NCBI RefSeq assembly: GCF_051106095.1
Contig: NC_135786.1
Coordinates: 140,434,501 to 140,498,500 of the forward strand
Length of the DNA stretch: 64,000 bases
Direction: 5' to 3'
Source: Pogona vitticeps
Lineage: Eukaryota; Chordata; Lepidosauria; Squamata; Agamidae
The notes beneath the pieces were generated by a model that did not search any database, was not told where the DNA came from, and saw only the letters and a list, made by a program, of their open reading frames with translations. Positions within the stretch are counted from its first letter, which is position 1; every line of letters starts with the position of its first letter. Positions 1 to 19,110 of this stretch are shown in pieces. Position numbers and translations under genes: made by a program.

Positions 1-7736
<7,736 letters not shown>

Positions 7737-8730
7737 CCATGGACCTCTGCTTTGAAATCTGGAGCACAGTTGCTGGAATCCAGCTGTCTTGAAGAAAAAA
7801 GTATCAAATGGACATTTATAAGAGCTTTTCATTACAGAATGTGCAGAAAAATAGCTGTATTAACAACATTATAGGTTCCATTCTGTATTGTCAATTTGGC
7901 TTTAATGAAGCTGATCAAAAAGCAGAAATTAATTAAAATTTAATGACTTGATAGTTGATAGGTGGTGGAAGATCATCAAGCACAAACTGTAACGCAAGAA
8001 GATGAATGGATTATTTCACAGAAATGAAAATCTTATACAACTGTTGTATAAGATAAGAAAAAGCATCAACAAAATATCTGTATTGAAGTCAGCCTATAGT
8101 AACTTCTGAATTGGTTATCAATATTATGATAATAGAACAAATATAGAAATTCATTTTTTAAAAGAACTGCAGTCATTTTCATAGATGAGTGCACTGAATG
8201 CATTGTTATTTTATTGAACTGTGCCTGAGGCATTTTGTTTATTAAACAGCAAATACAATTTGTATTGATACATATTTGAACTAGATTTTTCTACCTTAAG
8301 AAAACTTCTAATTTGTAACTACTTTTTATATTCATGCATGGGAAGTTAAGGTTTGAGCATACAGAACTGTATATACATTATTCACAAGACAAACTTTGGA
8401 AACAAAGTACTCTACAGGGAGAAGTGCAGCTGAGCGGCTAACAGGTTTTTATAGTGTTCCTGGAGGAAAGGCATAATAATTATCTTAATATTATAAACTC
8501 AGTAAAAGGTACTATGCGCCAGAAGTTGTTTTGCCAACAGATCTGTTGAAGCCAGAAAAAAAAGTTAAATGATACATTTTATAGCACAGTTTTGACACTA
8601 ATACTTTGGCAGGAAGAAGCATGAGGTCTTAATACCGAAAGAGAAAATAATAGAGTTGTATGTGACAGTCAAAAGAAATAAGCAGCAAAGGGCCCAGGAA
8701 GGTCAGCCATGCAGATGTCCAATAAACAAT
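7737..8730 (+). terminator. ANKS6 3' UTR and candidate poly(A) signals
   Basis: Sequence after the ANKS6 stop is AT-rich and open-frame poor, as expected for a 3' UTR. ATTAAA at 8241-8246 and AATAAA near 8721-8726 are candidate poly(A) signals. Which is used cannot be told from sequence. Confidence 0.4.
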
Positions 8731-8878
8731 AGGATAGTAGCACACTATTCTCCTTGAACTGGACTTACTTCTGTGTATATATGTTTGGAATGGCAGCCTA
8801 AGACTAGCACTCAGTTAAAAAATTGGAAACATTTGTACTGCAAGTAACAAGTACAAATCTGAGTAGCTCTTTAGAACT

Positions 8879-9134
8879 CAGTGTATATTGGACCATCAAC
8901 TTACAGGTGGCTCGACTGACAGACTTTTCGAGTTACAGACTTCTCTGGCTGCAAAATTTAGGTTTGACTTGCAGCCAGAAAATCGACTTACAGACCAGAA
9001 AAAAACCCAAAATGGAACAAAAACGGCTGGTTATGGGATTAATTGGTTTTCAATGCATTGTAGGTCAATACAGACTTTTCGACCTGCAGCCACCGTTCCA
9101 ATACGGATTAATTCCGTAAGTAGAGGGTCCACTG
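8879..9134. mobile_element. Tc1/mariner-type MITE
   Basis: About 255 bp whose right end, read on the complement, is CAGTGGACCCTCTACTTACG. The left end near 8879-8910 is a diverged partner (CAGTG followed by TTGGACCATCAACTTAC). Internal motifs such as 'gacttacagac' and 'cgacttacagacc' recur on both arms. A TA target follows the right end at 9135-9136. No coding capacity. Confidence 0.65.
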
Positions 9135-9136
9135 TA

Positions 9137-10550
9137 ACAGGATGATATAGTTTTTATCTGGATTAATTACAACCAGTGATATTGGGTGGGTGGACCAGTT
9201 TCAAAGCATTTGAGAAGGAAAGGGCTTGGCCAGGCTGACAGAACAGACAGAACAAATGAATATTGATTTGAGGGTGCCTTATAACTTCTAATGTTTATTT
9301 TACAAACATATTCAACATCAAGGCGAGGCTCCATTATTTGTTTCTCATTATTTGAAATAACTTATACGGAAAGATTTTTTTTTGTCCTACTCCTAAAACA
9401 CAATATCGTATTTACAAGTCCAGTACGATAGAGGCAGGAGTATGTATTTTGTAGACACATACATGATAGCCTAAGGGAAATTGTTCCTTATAGCATGGAT
9501 GGGGAAAATGTGACCCTTTAGATGCAAAAGCGTGCTGCAGTCCGACTCCAGTTCCCATCAGCTTTAGCAAGTATTGCCCGAGGTGAGGGATCACTGCCTA
9601 AACAATATTCTGTTTATATGTTCTTCTCCATGGTTTCTTTCCACTATAAAATGGTTATTCCCCTGGGCCAATGACAATATTATATCTGCCATTGGAAACT
9701 CTTCTCCATGATGGCAACTCATAAATACAGAAGTGCCTGAGCACATGTTTTGGCTCTCCATGCACAGCAAGCAGTTTTTACACATTGCAGTTACTGTGCA
9801 GAGCTACTGCTACAGGTTTTCCACGATAGATGGAGGTCTAAGAATGTGTTTTGTATTTTCCCTCCTTCCTCTTGTCTAATTGAGAAAAGGAGCTGTTCAG
9901 GTGAAAAGTTCTCAGTGCTGTTCCTTTCAGTAGACTTTGATCAATGATGCCATTAGGTAATTTTAGATTCTGGCAGACCTGGTGGTATTATCTCTCTCAT
10001 CTCCCTCCCCTTTAAAATGGCAATGTGAATTATTTCACTTATGTCAAATTTCAAGAAGCCAGTCTTGCTGTATTTGTAGGTGCTTTTCCTCATTCTGCTG
10101 TGCAAGCCCCAAAGTCTGATCCTGGCTGCACCACTTAGTCGACTATGCTATCCTTTTGTACTGTTTGACTAATGGAGGGTGGAGGCACTTTTCTTTGGCA
10201 GTCCCATTTCTGCCTAAACACTTTTGGGAAATGTTGCTGGAAGCTGTTGCCTGCTCCATTGTGTTTATACTGCAAGATGCTGAAATTTTGCTTTTTCTTC
10301 CACACAGTTTTGACCTCTCTAAATGAAACAGTTAGGAGACGGTCTGGTGATTTGGAATAAAATGTCATTAATCCATCTTGTTCAGTACTGGTTTTGGACT
10401 GAAAAATATCCTAAATGAGTACCAATAAACTGAAGATCAATCCAGATGGTTATGGGCACAGTTGGCCAGGAAATTTAGATGGGTTGCATTGTCCATTAAA
10501 TATCAGATTTTCAACTTGGGGTACGTTGTTACTTAATAACTTCTTGGACT
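9137..10550. other. Intergenic, no gene seen
   Basis: Ordinary AT-rich intergenic sequence. A short stretch near 9490-9590 resembles a worn hAT-type MITE but lacks clear ends. No supported coding frame. Confidence 0.5.
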
Positions 10551-10559
10551 GATGGACTT

Positions 10560-11196
10560 TTAAAAGTCAACAGGCAGAAAAAATCAGCTGCTAATTGACA
10601 AGACGGTACTAATAAAATCAAAAGATGAAAAATAAATCTTAACATGGTGTGGATAGATTATAAAAAGGCATCTCATCCACTGCCACACAGCTGGATTAAC
10701 ACCTGCCTAACATATTTGGGATTAGTAAAAATATTTAGAATTTCTCAAGAAAAATGTGGAAAACTTGAAAACAGTTTTACTGGCTTATGGTGAAGAAATC
10801 AATGACATTTACATTAAAAGAAGAATAATTCAAGGAGATTTTCTGTCACTGTTACTATTTAGCATCCCACTAGTCCCCATGTAAATAATTTTAAATGAAA
10901 CTGGATTGGGCTACATATTTCATGTCAAGCAGGAAATATCAATCATCTGCTATACATAGATGACCTAAAATTATATGCAAAAAGCCCTACCAAGATAGAA
11001 TCACAGCTAAATACAGGGCAAATATTTAGGAAAGATATTCAAATGAAATTTGGCCTTGACAAATGCAGTTTGCTGTATACAAAATCCAAAACCTGTACAT
11101 AATAGAGCTAAAATATGATGCAATCATAAAATCATTGTCAAGAAGCAGACACAGTAATCTGCATGCAAAAGTTAAAGATCTGACACAAAGCAAATA
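10560..11196 (+). mobile_element. R4-like LINE fragment (reverse transcriptase)
   Basis: Translating the + strand across frames gives a reverse transcriptase core: WIDYKKASHPLPHSWIN near 10648-10700, then a box near 10940-10985 read LLYIDDLKLYAKS, then FGLDKCSLLYTK near 11050-11085. The (Y/F)xDDLKLYAK form of the catalytic box is the one I associate with the R4/Dong clade rather than L2, CR1 or BovB. The copy is full of stops and is an old fragment. Its right part is interrupted by a MITE at 11197. Confidence 0.6.
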
Positions 11197-11445
11197 CAGT
11201 CGGACCATGGCATCTGCAGGGGATTGGTTCCAAAAATTTACACACCCATATGGGTGCCAAAAAACGCAGAAGTAGCGAACACTATACATTGTGTGGCCTC
11301 TTACTCACTCTAATCGCCAGTTCCAGTAAATACACCCTGAAAATACATATAAATACATATTGCTGGGTTTTTTAATATAGTATTATCAGGCAGCAGATAA
11401 GTGAATCAGCAGATACTAATTTCAATGATGGCGGATGTCCTATTG
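11197..11445. mobile_element. Tigger/mariner-type MITE
   Basis: A 249-bp element flanked by TA (11195-11196 and 11446-11447). The left end is CAGTCGGACCATGGCATC; the complement of the right end is CAATAGGACATCCGCCATC, giving imperfect inverted repeats. These resemble the Tigger/pogo-group ends beginning CAGTCGGCCCTC. No protein coded. It sits in the R4-like LINE remnant. Confidence 0.65.
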
Positions 11446-11699
11446 TATATCAAAGGCCTGTCAAAATGTTTACAAACAATTAAATGGTGGAAATACAACC
11501 AAAACTGTAAATATATGAGCAGTTCCAGCAATTAAATACCCAGCTGTAATAGAGTGGATCAAAAATTAATTAGAAAAATTAGATTTAAAATGTCGAAATT
11601 AGTCATGGGATGTTTGTAGTCATTTCTCAGGGGAGACAAATATGAATATTGGCATAACAGATACCTGAGACGTTTGAACCCTCCCCCAGGAATTGGCCA

Positions 11700-11945
11700 G
11701 TTCACTTACTGGTTGCCACATGGCGTGTGCAGCTGTCATCATTTTTGATGTGCCAATTGCAGACGTAGCCTGGCCAGTGCTTGACCATCTCCTTGGGCAG
11801 CTGACCACTTCAGTGAGGAGGCAGGATGATGAGTCTCCTCACTGAGCTGCTGAGCGGCCGGCTGCCCAGGGAAGTGGGGAAGTGCCAGCTGGGCTACTTC
11901 TATTATTGGCACATTGCAAACGACAACGGCAACCAGTAAGTGGAC
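11700..11945. repeat. Foldback element with ~110-120-bp inverted arms
   Basis: Left arm 11700-11820 and right arm 11835-11945 are imperfect reverse complements around a 14-base centre. The innermost ten bases (CAGTGAGGAG / CTCCTCACTG, 11811-11820 and 11835-11844) pair exactly. The outer ends read TTCACTTACTGGTTGCC against TCCACTTACTGGTTGCC on the complement. This is the layout of a snapback or MITE-type element. I do not recognise the family and see no clear target duplication. Confidence 0.6.
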
Positions 11946-12058
11946 CAGCTGGTTCTGGGTGTGAATATTTATACTACATCCAAAAACAATGTGGGCAGAT
12001 TATATTTAATGCAGAAAATTGGATGTCAATATAACAAATATGACAGTTGTTGTTGTTG

Positions 12059-12117
<59 letters not shown>

Positions 12118-12119
12118 TT
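12059..12119. repeat. (ATTT)n microsatellite / LINE tail
   Basis: About 15 ATTT units. On the minus strand this is an (AAAT)n run directly following the 3' end of the L2-group LINE, and so is best read as that element's 3' tail. Confidence 0.9.
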
Positions 12120-13990
12120 GTAGTCATTTCGACCACTCTAGGTGGCTTACAACATAAAACATAACAAGTTTCAAGAAAAATTTATAACAATTAATTAATT
12201 AAATGATTTTGCAATGGGAAAAATACAAAATAAATCAAATAAAGAGGAAAAAAGGAAAGAGGACAGGAATTAACGAAGGGAAGGCCTGCCTATACATCCA
12301 CGTTTTTAGTTGGTTCTTAAAAGTACCCAGCAAGGGTGCAGCGCGAATCTCCGGAGGTAGGTTATTCCAGAGGCGAGGAGCCACCGCCGAGAAGGCCTGG
12401 TTTCTAGTTCTTTCCTTCCAGGCCTCCCTCGGCGTCAGGCTCCTCAGCCTCACCTCCTGGCTTGCACGGGTGACACGGGTAGAGCTAGTTGGGAGTAAGC
12501 GTTCCACCAAGTATCGAGATCCTAAACCGTTTAGGGCTTTATATATAAGAATTAACACTTTGAAGTCAATGCGGAAACGGATGGGCAGCCAGTGCAGCAT
12601 GGCCAGAGTAGGAGAGATATGTTGATATTTTCTCATTCCAGTAAGGAAGACTCCCGCATTCTGCACCACATGAAGTTTCCGCATCAGCTTCAAAGGAAGC
12701 CCCACGTAGAGCGCATTACAGTAGTCTAATCTAGAAATTACGACCGCATGTACTAAGGTAGTGAGCGCCCCCATGTCTAGGTAAGGTCGCAGCCGGGCAA
12801 TCCGCCAAAGGTGGAAAAAGGTGGTGCGGACTACCGACGCCACTTGCGTTTCCATGATGAGCATCGGGTCCAGGTGTACCCCCAGGCTGCGGACCCCACT
12901 CTTCACGGCCAGGGCCACCCCCCCAAACATGAGGGAGTTTCCCAAGCCACCATCCACAGGGTTACCCACCCTCAGAACTTCCGTCTTGTCCGGGTTCAGC
13001 TTCAGCCCGTTCTCCTGCATCGATTTATGTACGGCCCCCAGGCAGCGCTGGAGGGACAGGACGGCATCACCTGCAGTTGGTGAAAAGGAAATGTAGAGCT
13101 GGGTGTCATCAGCATATTGATGACACAATGCTCCACACCCCCTGATGACCCCACCCAGCAGCCTCATATAGATGTTAAACAACATTGGGGAAATGATCGA
13201 CCCCTGTGGAACCGCACAATTGAGACTCCACGGGGCTGAAATACTCTCCCCAAGCTGCACTCTCTGGGGGTGGGCCTCCAAGAAGGAACGGAACCAGGCC
13301 AGAGCCAAGCCACCGATACCCAACTCAGAGAGCCTCCCCAGTAGGATACCATGGTCGGCTGTATCGAAGGCCACTGAGATGTTGAGGAGGACCAACAAAG
13401 ATATTTTACCGCTGTCGGCCTCCCTCAACAAGTCATCGTACAGGGCGACCAATGCCGTCTCTGTACCGTGGCATGGCCTGAAGCCCGACTGAAAAGGATC
13501 CAGGGCATCTGTTTCATCCAGATGTGCCTGAAGCTGGTCAGCCACCACCCTCTCGACCACTTTGCTCATGAAAGAAATATTGGTGACGGGCCTAAAATTG
13601 CCAATTTCGTCCGCCGGTTTCTTTCTTATGGGCCTAATGAGTGTCTCCTTGAGGGCAGAAGGAAACCTGCCCTCAAGGAAAGACCCATTTATTATTGCAG
13701 TTGCCCATTCTGTTGTTATCGGCCTGGCTGCTTTGATTAGTCAGGCCGGGCAAGGGTCCAAGGAGGAGGTGGTGGCTCGACAGCAGTCAAGCACTCTGGC
13801 CACAGAATCAGGCGTGACAGGCTGAAAGGAGTTAAGGGTTACCAGGCAAGATGGAGCGCTGGACATCTCTGCTCGACTCACTGTGTTCAAAAAAGGAGAG
13901 AGGTTCCCGTCGGATGGCCTCCACTTTAGATTTTAAAAAGGCTGCAAATTGGTCAGGTGAAAAACTAGGGGGAGGCCTATAGTAGAGAAA
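12120..13990 (-). mobile_element. L2-group LINE, 5' truncated, with long reverse transcriptase frame
   Basis: Non-LTR retrotransposon in minus orientation. An open frame of 444 codons (13569 to 12235) starts MSKVVERVVADQLQAHLDET. It contains the RT blocks FQSGFRPCHGTETALVAL, AVPQGSIISPMLFNIYM and the catalytic YADDTQLYISF with both Asp residues, then SRLDYCNALYVGLP and the C-terminal FSAVAPRLWNNLPPEIR. The YADDTQLY and DYCNALY forms are those of the L2/CR1 part of the jockey superfamily. Upstream, minus-strand sequence to about 13990 continues the protein (RPIRKKPADEIGNFRPVTNI) in other frames or with stops. The endonuclease is missing, so the copy cannot be autonomous. The 3' UTR ends in an (AAAT)n tail. 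Confidence 0.88.
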
Positions 13991-14039
13991 TGGTAGCTTC
14001 TTGTCCACAATATGAGTTATGTATCAAGACAATCTGACT

Positions 14040-14215
14040 TATTATCTTTTCCAGAGTTTTCTAGGTAGAGGCACTTACTTTTCTTCTAGGGATGCCCTGG
14101 GACTGTTTAGGACTACACAGGCAGACTTTGTGGGAGGTACAGTAGAGAGCTGAACTCCAAACCCTGGCTCCACAGACAGATACCTAATTCACTAAGCTAT
14201 CTGGCCAACAGAAGA
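14040..14215. mobile_element. tRNA-derived SINE remnant
   Basis: The stretch has 'agagttttctaggtagag' near 14054 and, near 14140-14200, a worn segment (ctccaaaccctggctccac ... cactaagctatctggcc) that matches the complement of a tRNA-like SINE head. The same layout is seen at 53965-54135 and 57718-57890. It is degraded; the family name is not certain. Confidence 0.45.
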
Positions 14216-15900
14216 AATCCACCCTTTAAAAAAAATCAAATACCACTACCTCTAAGGAGGGATTAAAAATTCACAAATTTTTAAAATTTAGAAACAGCCC
14301 TGATTGCCTAATTTTCTTGTTTATACCTTGTTGATGCTTGATTTTTAATTATTTCAAGAAATTTAGATGAGGGCACATCTATTTAACTGCAATCTTCAGA
14401 TGATAACCCTGGGGGTGGGCATGGGGGGTGGAGAATAAGTATCTAACCAATATCCTCCACTATGTAGAGTGATCTAAATAAATAATTTGTTTCTGTACAG
14501 CTTCCATGTCTTCCCAATGTAATATTTTCACTTGCCAACTTATTGTTTTGTCAGACTTTGTGTTCTCTTTTTATGTCTCTCATTGGGAAGACGTCTGCTT
14601 TTTAAAAAGAGGTTAACTAAGGAGGAAAGGGTAAAGAGCACATGAATATTCTGATTGCTAAATAGAGTAGGTTGACTTGTCATGTCTTTTTCATATTGTT
14701 CAAAGTTCATGAATGTTTATACCAAATAAAACTTCATAGTCTTCAAAGTGCCACACAACTATTATAACTTTTACTGTAACAAACTTAAATGGCTGATCCT
14801 CCACACCCACAACAAAAATATTGCCCATAGTGGTCATGACTGGCCACCACCAATCCACCTTTTCATGGACCTTCTCTGAATATACTTGTTCTTCACAAAA
14901 TACTGACAGAGGTCAAACTATAGGGCAACAGAAGCCTTTTTGTCTTTTTAGCTCTCTTATTGGGATCATTAACTCCCTTGGCATCATCTTCTTCTTTGTA
15001 CATTTCCTATCTGTGGTATACATTTTAGCTGAGCTTGTATTGTGGGTTTTATTAGTCTCCTAGTATCCTTAAGGGATTTGACCTTCCTGATTTTGCCTTT
15101 CAGCTTTCTTTTAAACACCCACTTTATTATATTTGTGATTACGGAAGACGGAGTAGGCTCAAGCTGTTTGACTTGTTATATGCAACAAAAACCACAATCA
15201 GTATGCTTTATCCAACATGAGAGAAAAAGAACTAACTAGAAAGCCTGGAAGCAGAATTATTATTGTAGAACATGGACTTTCACATGTGGGCATTACCCCT
15301 AAGCATGTCACCCAACATGTATTTTTATGGTAAATTCCTGAAAATGGAATGAGGTGGATGGATTGAGAATAGACCTGAAATAGAAAAGCCATTTTTAGTT
15401 TAATTTAGAATATAACCCTTTCAAGAAAGGGTATGCACAAATTCTAAAGCTGTATAGTCTGTTTCATCATTACCACCTCCAATCTTTCTAGATTTCATAT
15501 GTGTGTGTTCATTTCATACTCATGGTTCCCTTTGTCTTTTTTCTTATTTTTTGTGGTGAAAATATATTGACATTGTGATACAATGATTAAAGAAGGAAAT
15601 CTGTGAAGAAAACTGTTAATGCCAGCTTGCTGCAATCTGCTCCTAATTCTGTAGACAGAATACGGAAATTGTCTTGGCTGGATGCATCCCCATCTCCTGT
15701 CCTGACATGCCATTACTAAGATACAGATATTATTTGAGAGACTAGCAATTTTCCACACAAAACAAATGGTACTATGTGGATGAATGTATTACCGTTGAAT
15801 TACAGCTTCAGGAATCCGGATGCACATTTTTGGAATGGTTAACATGATATAAGAACTGCACTCCCATACAGGAGAAATCCAGACTAAGGGTGTCACTAGA
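14216..15900. other. Intergenic, no gene seen
   Basis: No supported coding frame, RNA gene or bounded transposon. The several 60-90-codon frames here have no recognisable protein features. Confidence 0.5.
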
Positions 15901-15902
15901 TG

Positions 15903-16205
15903 GGGGAATTTGGAACAATCTGGGTTACATTTAGAAGGCTCTACAGATGGTCCAGCAGTTTGTTTGAGCCAGTTATTTGGGGGCCAAACAGGTGTTTGGT
16001 GCTTCAAATCCCCGTCTCCTCTGACAGGCTTTGAGGCCCTGCCTCCTCAGAGGCAAGGCCTGGAGGAGGCAAAACAGGGAAGCCAGGGCACTACCTGAGT
16101 AGATGCCCACTGGAAGAGGCAGAACTTTAAGCACCAAATATCTGTTTGGCCAATAAACGAATTTGCATGAACCGCTGAACCAACACTTCATCCCCATGTC
16201 TAGAA
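15903..16205. repeat. Foldback (inverted-repeat) element
   Basis: Arms 15903-16012 and about 16127-16205 are imperfect reverse complements. The clearest part is GGCCAAACAGGTGTTTGGTG (15983-16002) against GGCCAAACAGATATTTGGTG on the complement (ending near 16152). Pairing can be followed outward to 'ctagatggggg' on the left and the complement of 'ccccatgtctag' on the right. The centre is GC-rich. This looks like a non-autonomous DNA transposon, family unknown. Confidence 0.5.
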
Positions 16206-18100
16206 AGCTCTTATCCTTGGTGTGACCTATTTTGTCTCACACTTGAAAAATCTTTCCATTAAAACGAGGTATTTCTTCTCCCATGTCAATAATCCAGGCT
16301 GCCTTCAGATTGCTCTCATTTCTCCCCCTTTCAAGTGCTGATGTCCTCCACCCCTACCCTTTCCCCTGCCTTGTGGCTGTCATTCTGTGGGCTATGGCTT
16401 TGTTGTTTAATTTAGTAAGTGGCATAGCACTACAGCAATACATCAGTCTAGCTCGTACTCCCTTATATCTAAAATAGCACCAAGTTGCTCAGGATATTTT
16501 TTAATTGCAAGAATAGAAAAATAGAGGAAAAAGTTGCTCTGCTCCCCTTTCTACTGTCAAAACCCACTGCATACATCACCAGGATGTTACTCAAGAGAAC
16601 AACACCCACAGCTTTATATGGAAGCGAATTAAGCAACCAGATTGCAGAATGGGGTAATCAAGAGTGCTCCAATTGCACCAAATAAACTGCAGCTCTAATG
16701 CTGTGCCAGAAAGGAGTGAAACAGCTTACAAAGGGGGCAGGGTGGATTACTTAAAACACATGTGGCCACTGAAAAATTGGTTAATTTCTGCTAACATTTT
16801 TCACTGAAAGGTACAATTGAATTGACACTAGATTTGGTCAGGCTCTTTTCTCCTCACAATATGATGGGGAATATAAGGGACAGTTCGAAATGTGAAACAA
16901 GAGGGTCTCAAGCTTGAACTTCTTTGGAAGGCTATAATTCAACCTTGCAGTGCTGTCCTCTAATACTAGCTGTGTGAGCACTGAAATTTGGGTGTTGGAA
17001 ATTTTATATATTCAGGCATGCTATATAGGCATTATAAGAAAAAATGTCACAGACAGACACATTTCTCCTTTCCTGCCAATATCCTAGTTTGTTCCATTCA
17101 GGGTGGGAAAGGGAGAATGTTTATAGCTTAAGATCTTCAGGCTCAAATAGTACTACTGTACAGTATTCCAATAGAATTACAGCACACACATTCTCCATGC
17201 TCTTGGATGAAGGAGCACTGTACAATGAGAGAATTCTGTAGTGTCTGACTTAATTATTTCACATATCCCAGCCTGCTAGCTCTCTAGGATAATTCTAGCA
17301 AGACATTTATTGCTTCAAATAGCTGCATGGAGGTGAAATATTCAGCAGGTAAAGCATTGTCCGCCATGGTATCTTTTTGGGTCAAGGAAAGCTTTCTGGT
17401 TGAATTCATCTTCATCATATAGATAGTAAAGGCAGGTGTCTCCTTTATAAGGTAAAAAATAATAATAAATCTGACGGAAATGGATTCCAGTTTCTTCCAG
17501 ACTTGACTCAAAGGGGTCTTGGTGCTTGGGCTATATCAATTTCCTTGCATTTTAGGAAGGAAAGGGTGTTCCAAGACGTTCAGCTGCCTGGCTGAAGTTA
17601 AGACCACCATCTTCCCTCTCTTTCCATGTACAAAAGTTGTCCAGACTGGCAGCTGAATCTAAGAGGGCATTTCCCTCTACCTCATCTGGGGCCGCAGAAC
17701 AGCTGAAATGGCACAAGGTGACTCTTGTTACACCTCCAGTTCTGACCACTAACATATCCCAGCTTCTTCTCTGTGCCCTCCCTCCCCACCGCCGCCATCG
17801 GAGATAAGATGCCTCAGTCTGCTTGATAAGGCTAGAGCCAACTGTTGTGTCTCGTTGTCAGGGCTTGGAGGCAGAGGAGGATCCTAGGCTGCATTCATAC
17901 TAGGTGCCGTCTTGTGTGGTGTTTTTTTCTTCTTCTTTCCGTCAGGAAAACCTGAACAAGCTCCAGATGTCTCGGAGATGAATGTGCAAATAAATAAGGT
18001 TCCCAAAACGGCGGGTTTTAAGTGCGCTTGAGGATGGCGTTTAAGGCAGTGGCACGAAAGTCACCGGCACTCAGAAATGCCCTTTCCCCAAACCCTTCCT
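16206..18100. other. Intergenic sequence upstream of NFX1
   Basis: AT-rich until about 17760, where GC content begins to rise towards the CpG island. I see no gene and no clear mobile element. Distal NFX1 promoter elements may lie in the last few hundred bases, but nothing specific can be named. Confidence 0.45.
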
Positions 18101-18119
18101 GAGGGCTGTTGTGAAAAAC

Positions 18120-19110
18120 GAGGAGTGTACCTCGTTCCCCCTGGGAAGAAGCAGAGAGACTGGCCTCGTGTTTGCGCACCTACACGCCGGGGTTGTTGCG
18201 CGCCCCCCCCCCATCGACCCGACCTGCGGCGCTGAAACGACCCCCTCCACGCCCGCCTTTACTACCCCCGTTTCCTCAGGCGGCCTTTCGCAGCGCCTGC
18301 CTCCGGTCCGCCCGGGCAGGCCGCCCCACCGCGAGAGAAGGGGGGCGCTCTCGCCTGGCGGGGGCTGGGAGGAGATGGGCGGGCAGAGCCTGGCGCCTGC
18401 GTGTCTCTCGGTGGGGCAAGAAAGGAGCTCCTCGCCGAGCGGCCGGGCGGAAGGAAGGAAGGGCGGGCGGGAGCTGGCTTCGGGGACACGTCCGCTCGGC
18501 TCTTGGCCCGGGGCTGGCGTGTGGCATGGCGGAGGCATCTGTGCCGAGCTCAGGTAAGGAGAGAAGAAGGGACGAACTGGGCAGGCCGTCGTGGCCGAAG
18601 GGCCTGGCGAGGGAGGGGGAAGCCCAGCCCCGGATGGCGAGGCGCCTCGTGTGACTCGACCGACCCGGGGGGGGGGGAGGCCGTCCCGTCCTGTCCCCGC
18701 CGGGGAAGTTCACCCCTCTGCCTCGGCTTCACTCGGGGTCCCCTGCCCGCCATCGCCCTTCCACCCAATTTCGCCCTAACTCGAAAAGCTGGTACCGTCC
18801 GCGGAGTGAGGGGGGGGGAGGGAAGGAAGGAAGGGGGTGACGGTGAAATGTTGTGGAGCGAGTTATTTCCTGGCTTCCTGGGCTGTAAACACGAGGAAGG
18901 GAAGGGAAAAACTACTCGTTTTTCACAACGGCGGCGGCGGCGGCACCAACCATTGCGACTGCTGTGCGTATATTTCGTGGATTTGTTCCACACGGACCCC
19001 TTCCCTACGACTCATCTACCACATCTGCATATCTTAGGAAGGAGGCTCAAGTGGGCAAAATGCCGGGCGGGACAAGCTGGGGATCAGGAGAGCCATCCTA
19101 GCGGGCGGGG
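18120..19110 (+). promoter_or_regulatory. CpG island / NFX1 promoter and first exon
   Basis: An abrupt GC- and CpG-rich island in otherwise AT-rich DNA, surrounding the NFX1 start codon. It holds GC boxes of the Sp1 type (GGGCGGG at 18377-18383 and GGGCGGGCGG at 18461-18470), no evident TATA box, a (CGG)n run near 18929-18943, and G8-G10 runs near 18668, 18811 and 19107. This is the usual form of a housekeeping promoter; the transcription start itself cannot be fixed. Long GC-rich open frames on both strands here are by-products of base composition. Confidence 0.8.

Noticed and set aside
12059-12119. CRISPR-like or satellite array
   Set aside because: It is a simple tetranucleotide run at a LINE end; no spacers and no larger repeat unit. 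No CRISPR array is expected or seen.
17760-18120. Possible divergent gene start upstream of NFX1
   Set aside because: CpG islands often serve two genes, but no minus-strand exon with a plausible start and donor could be recognised.
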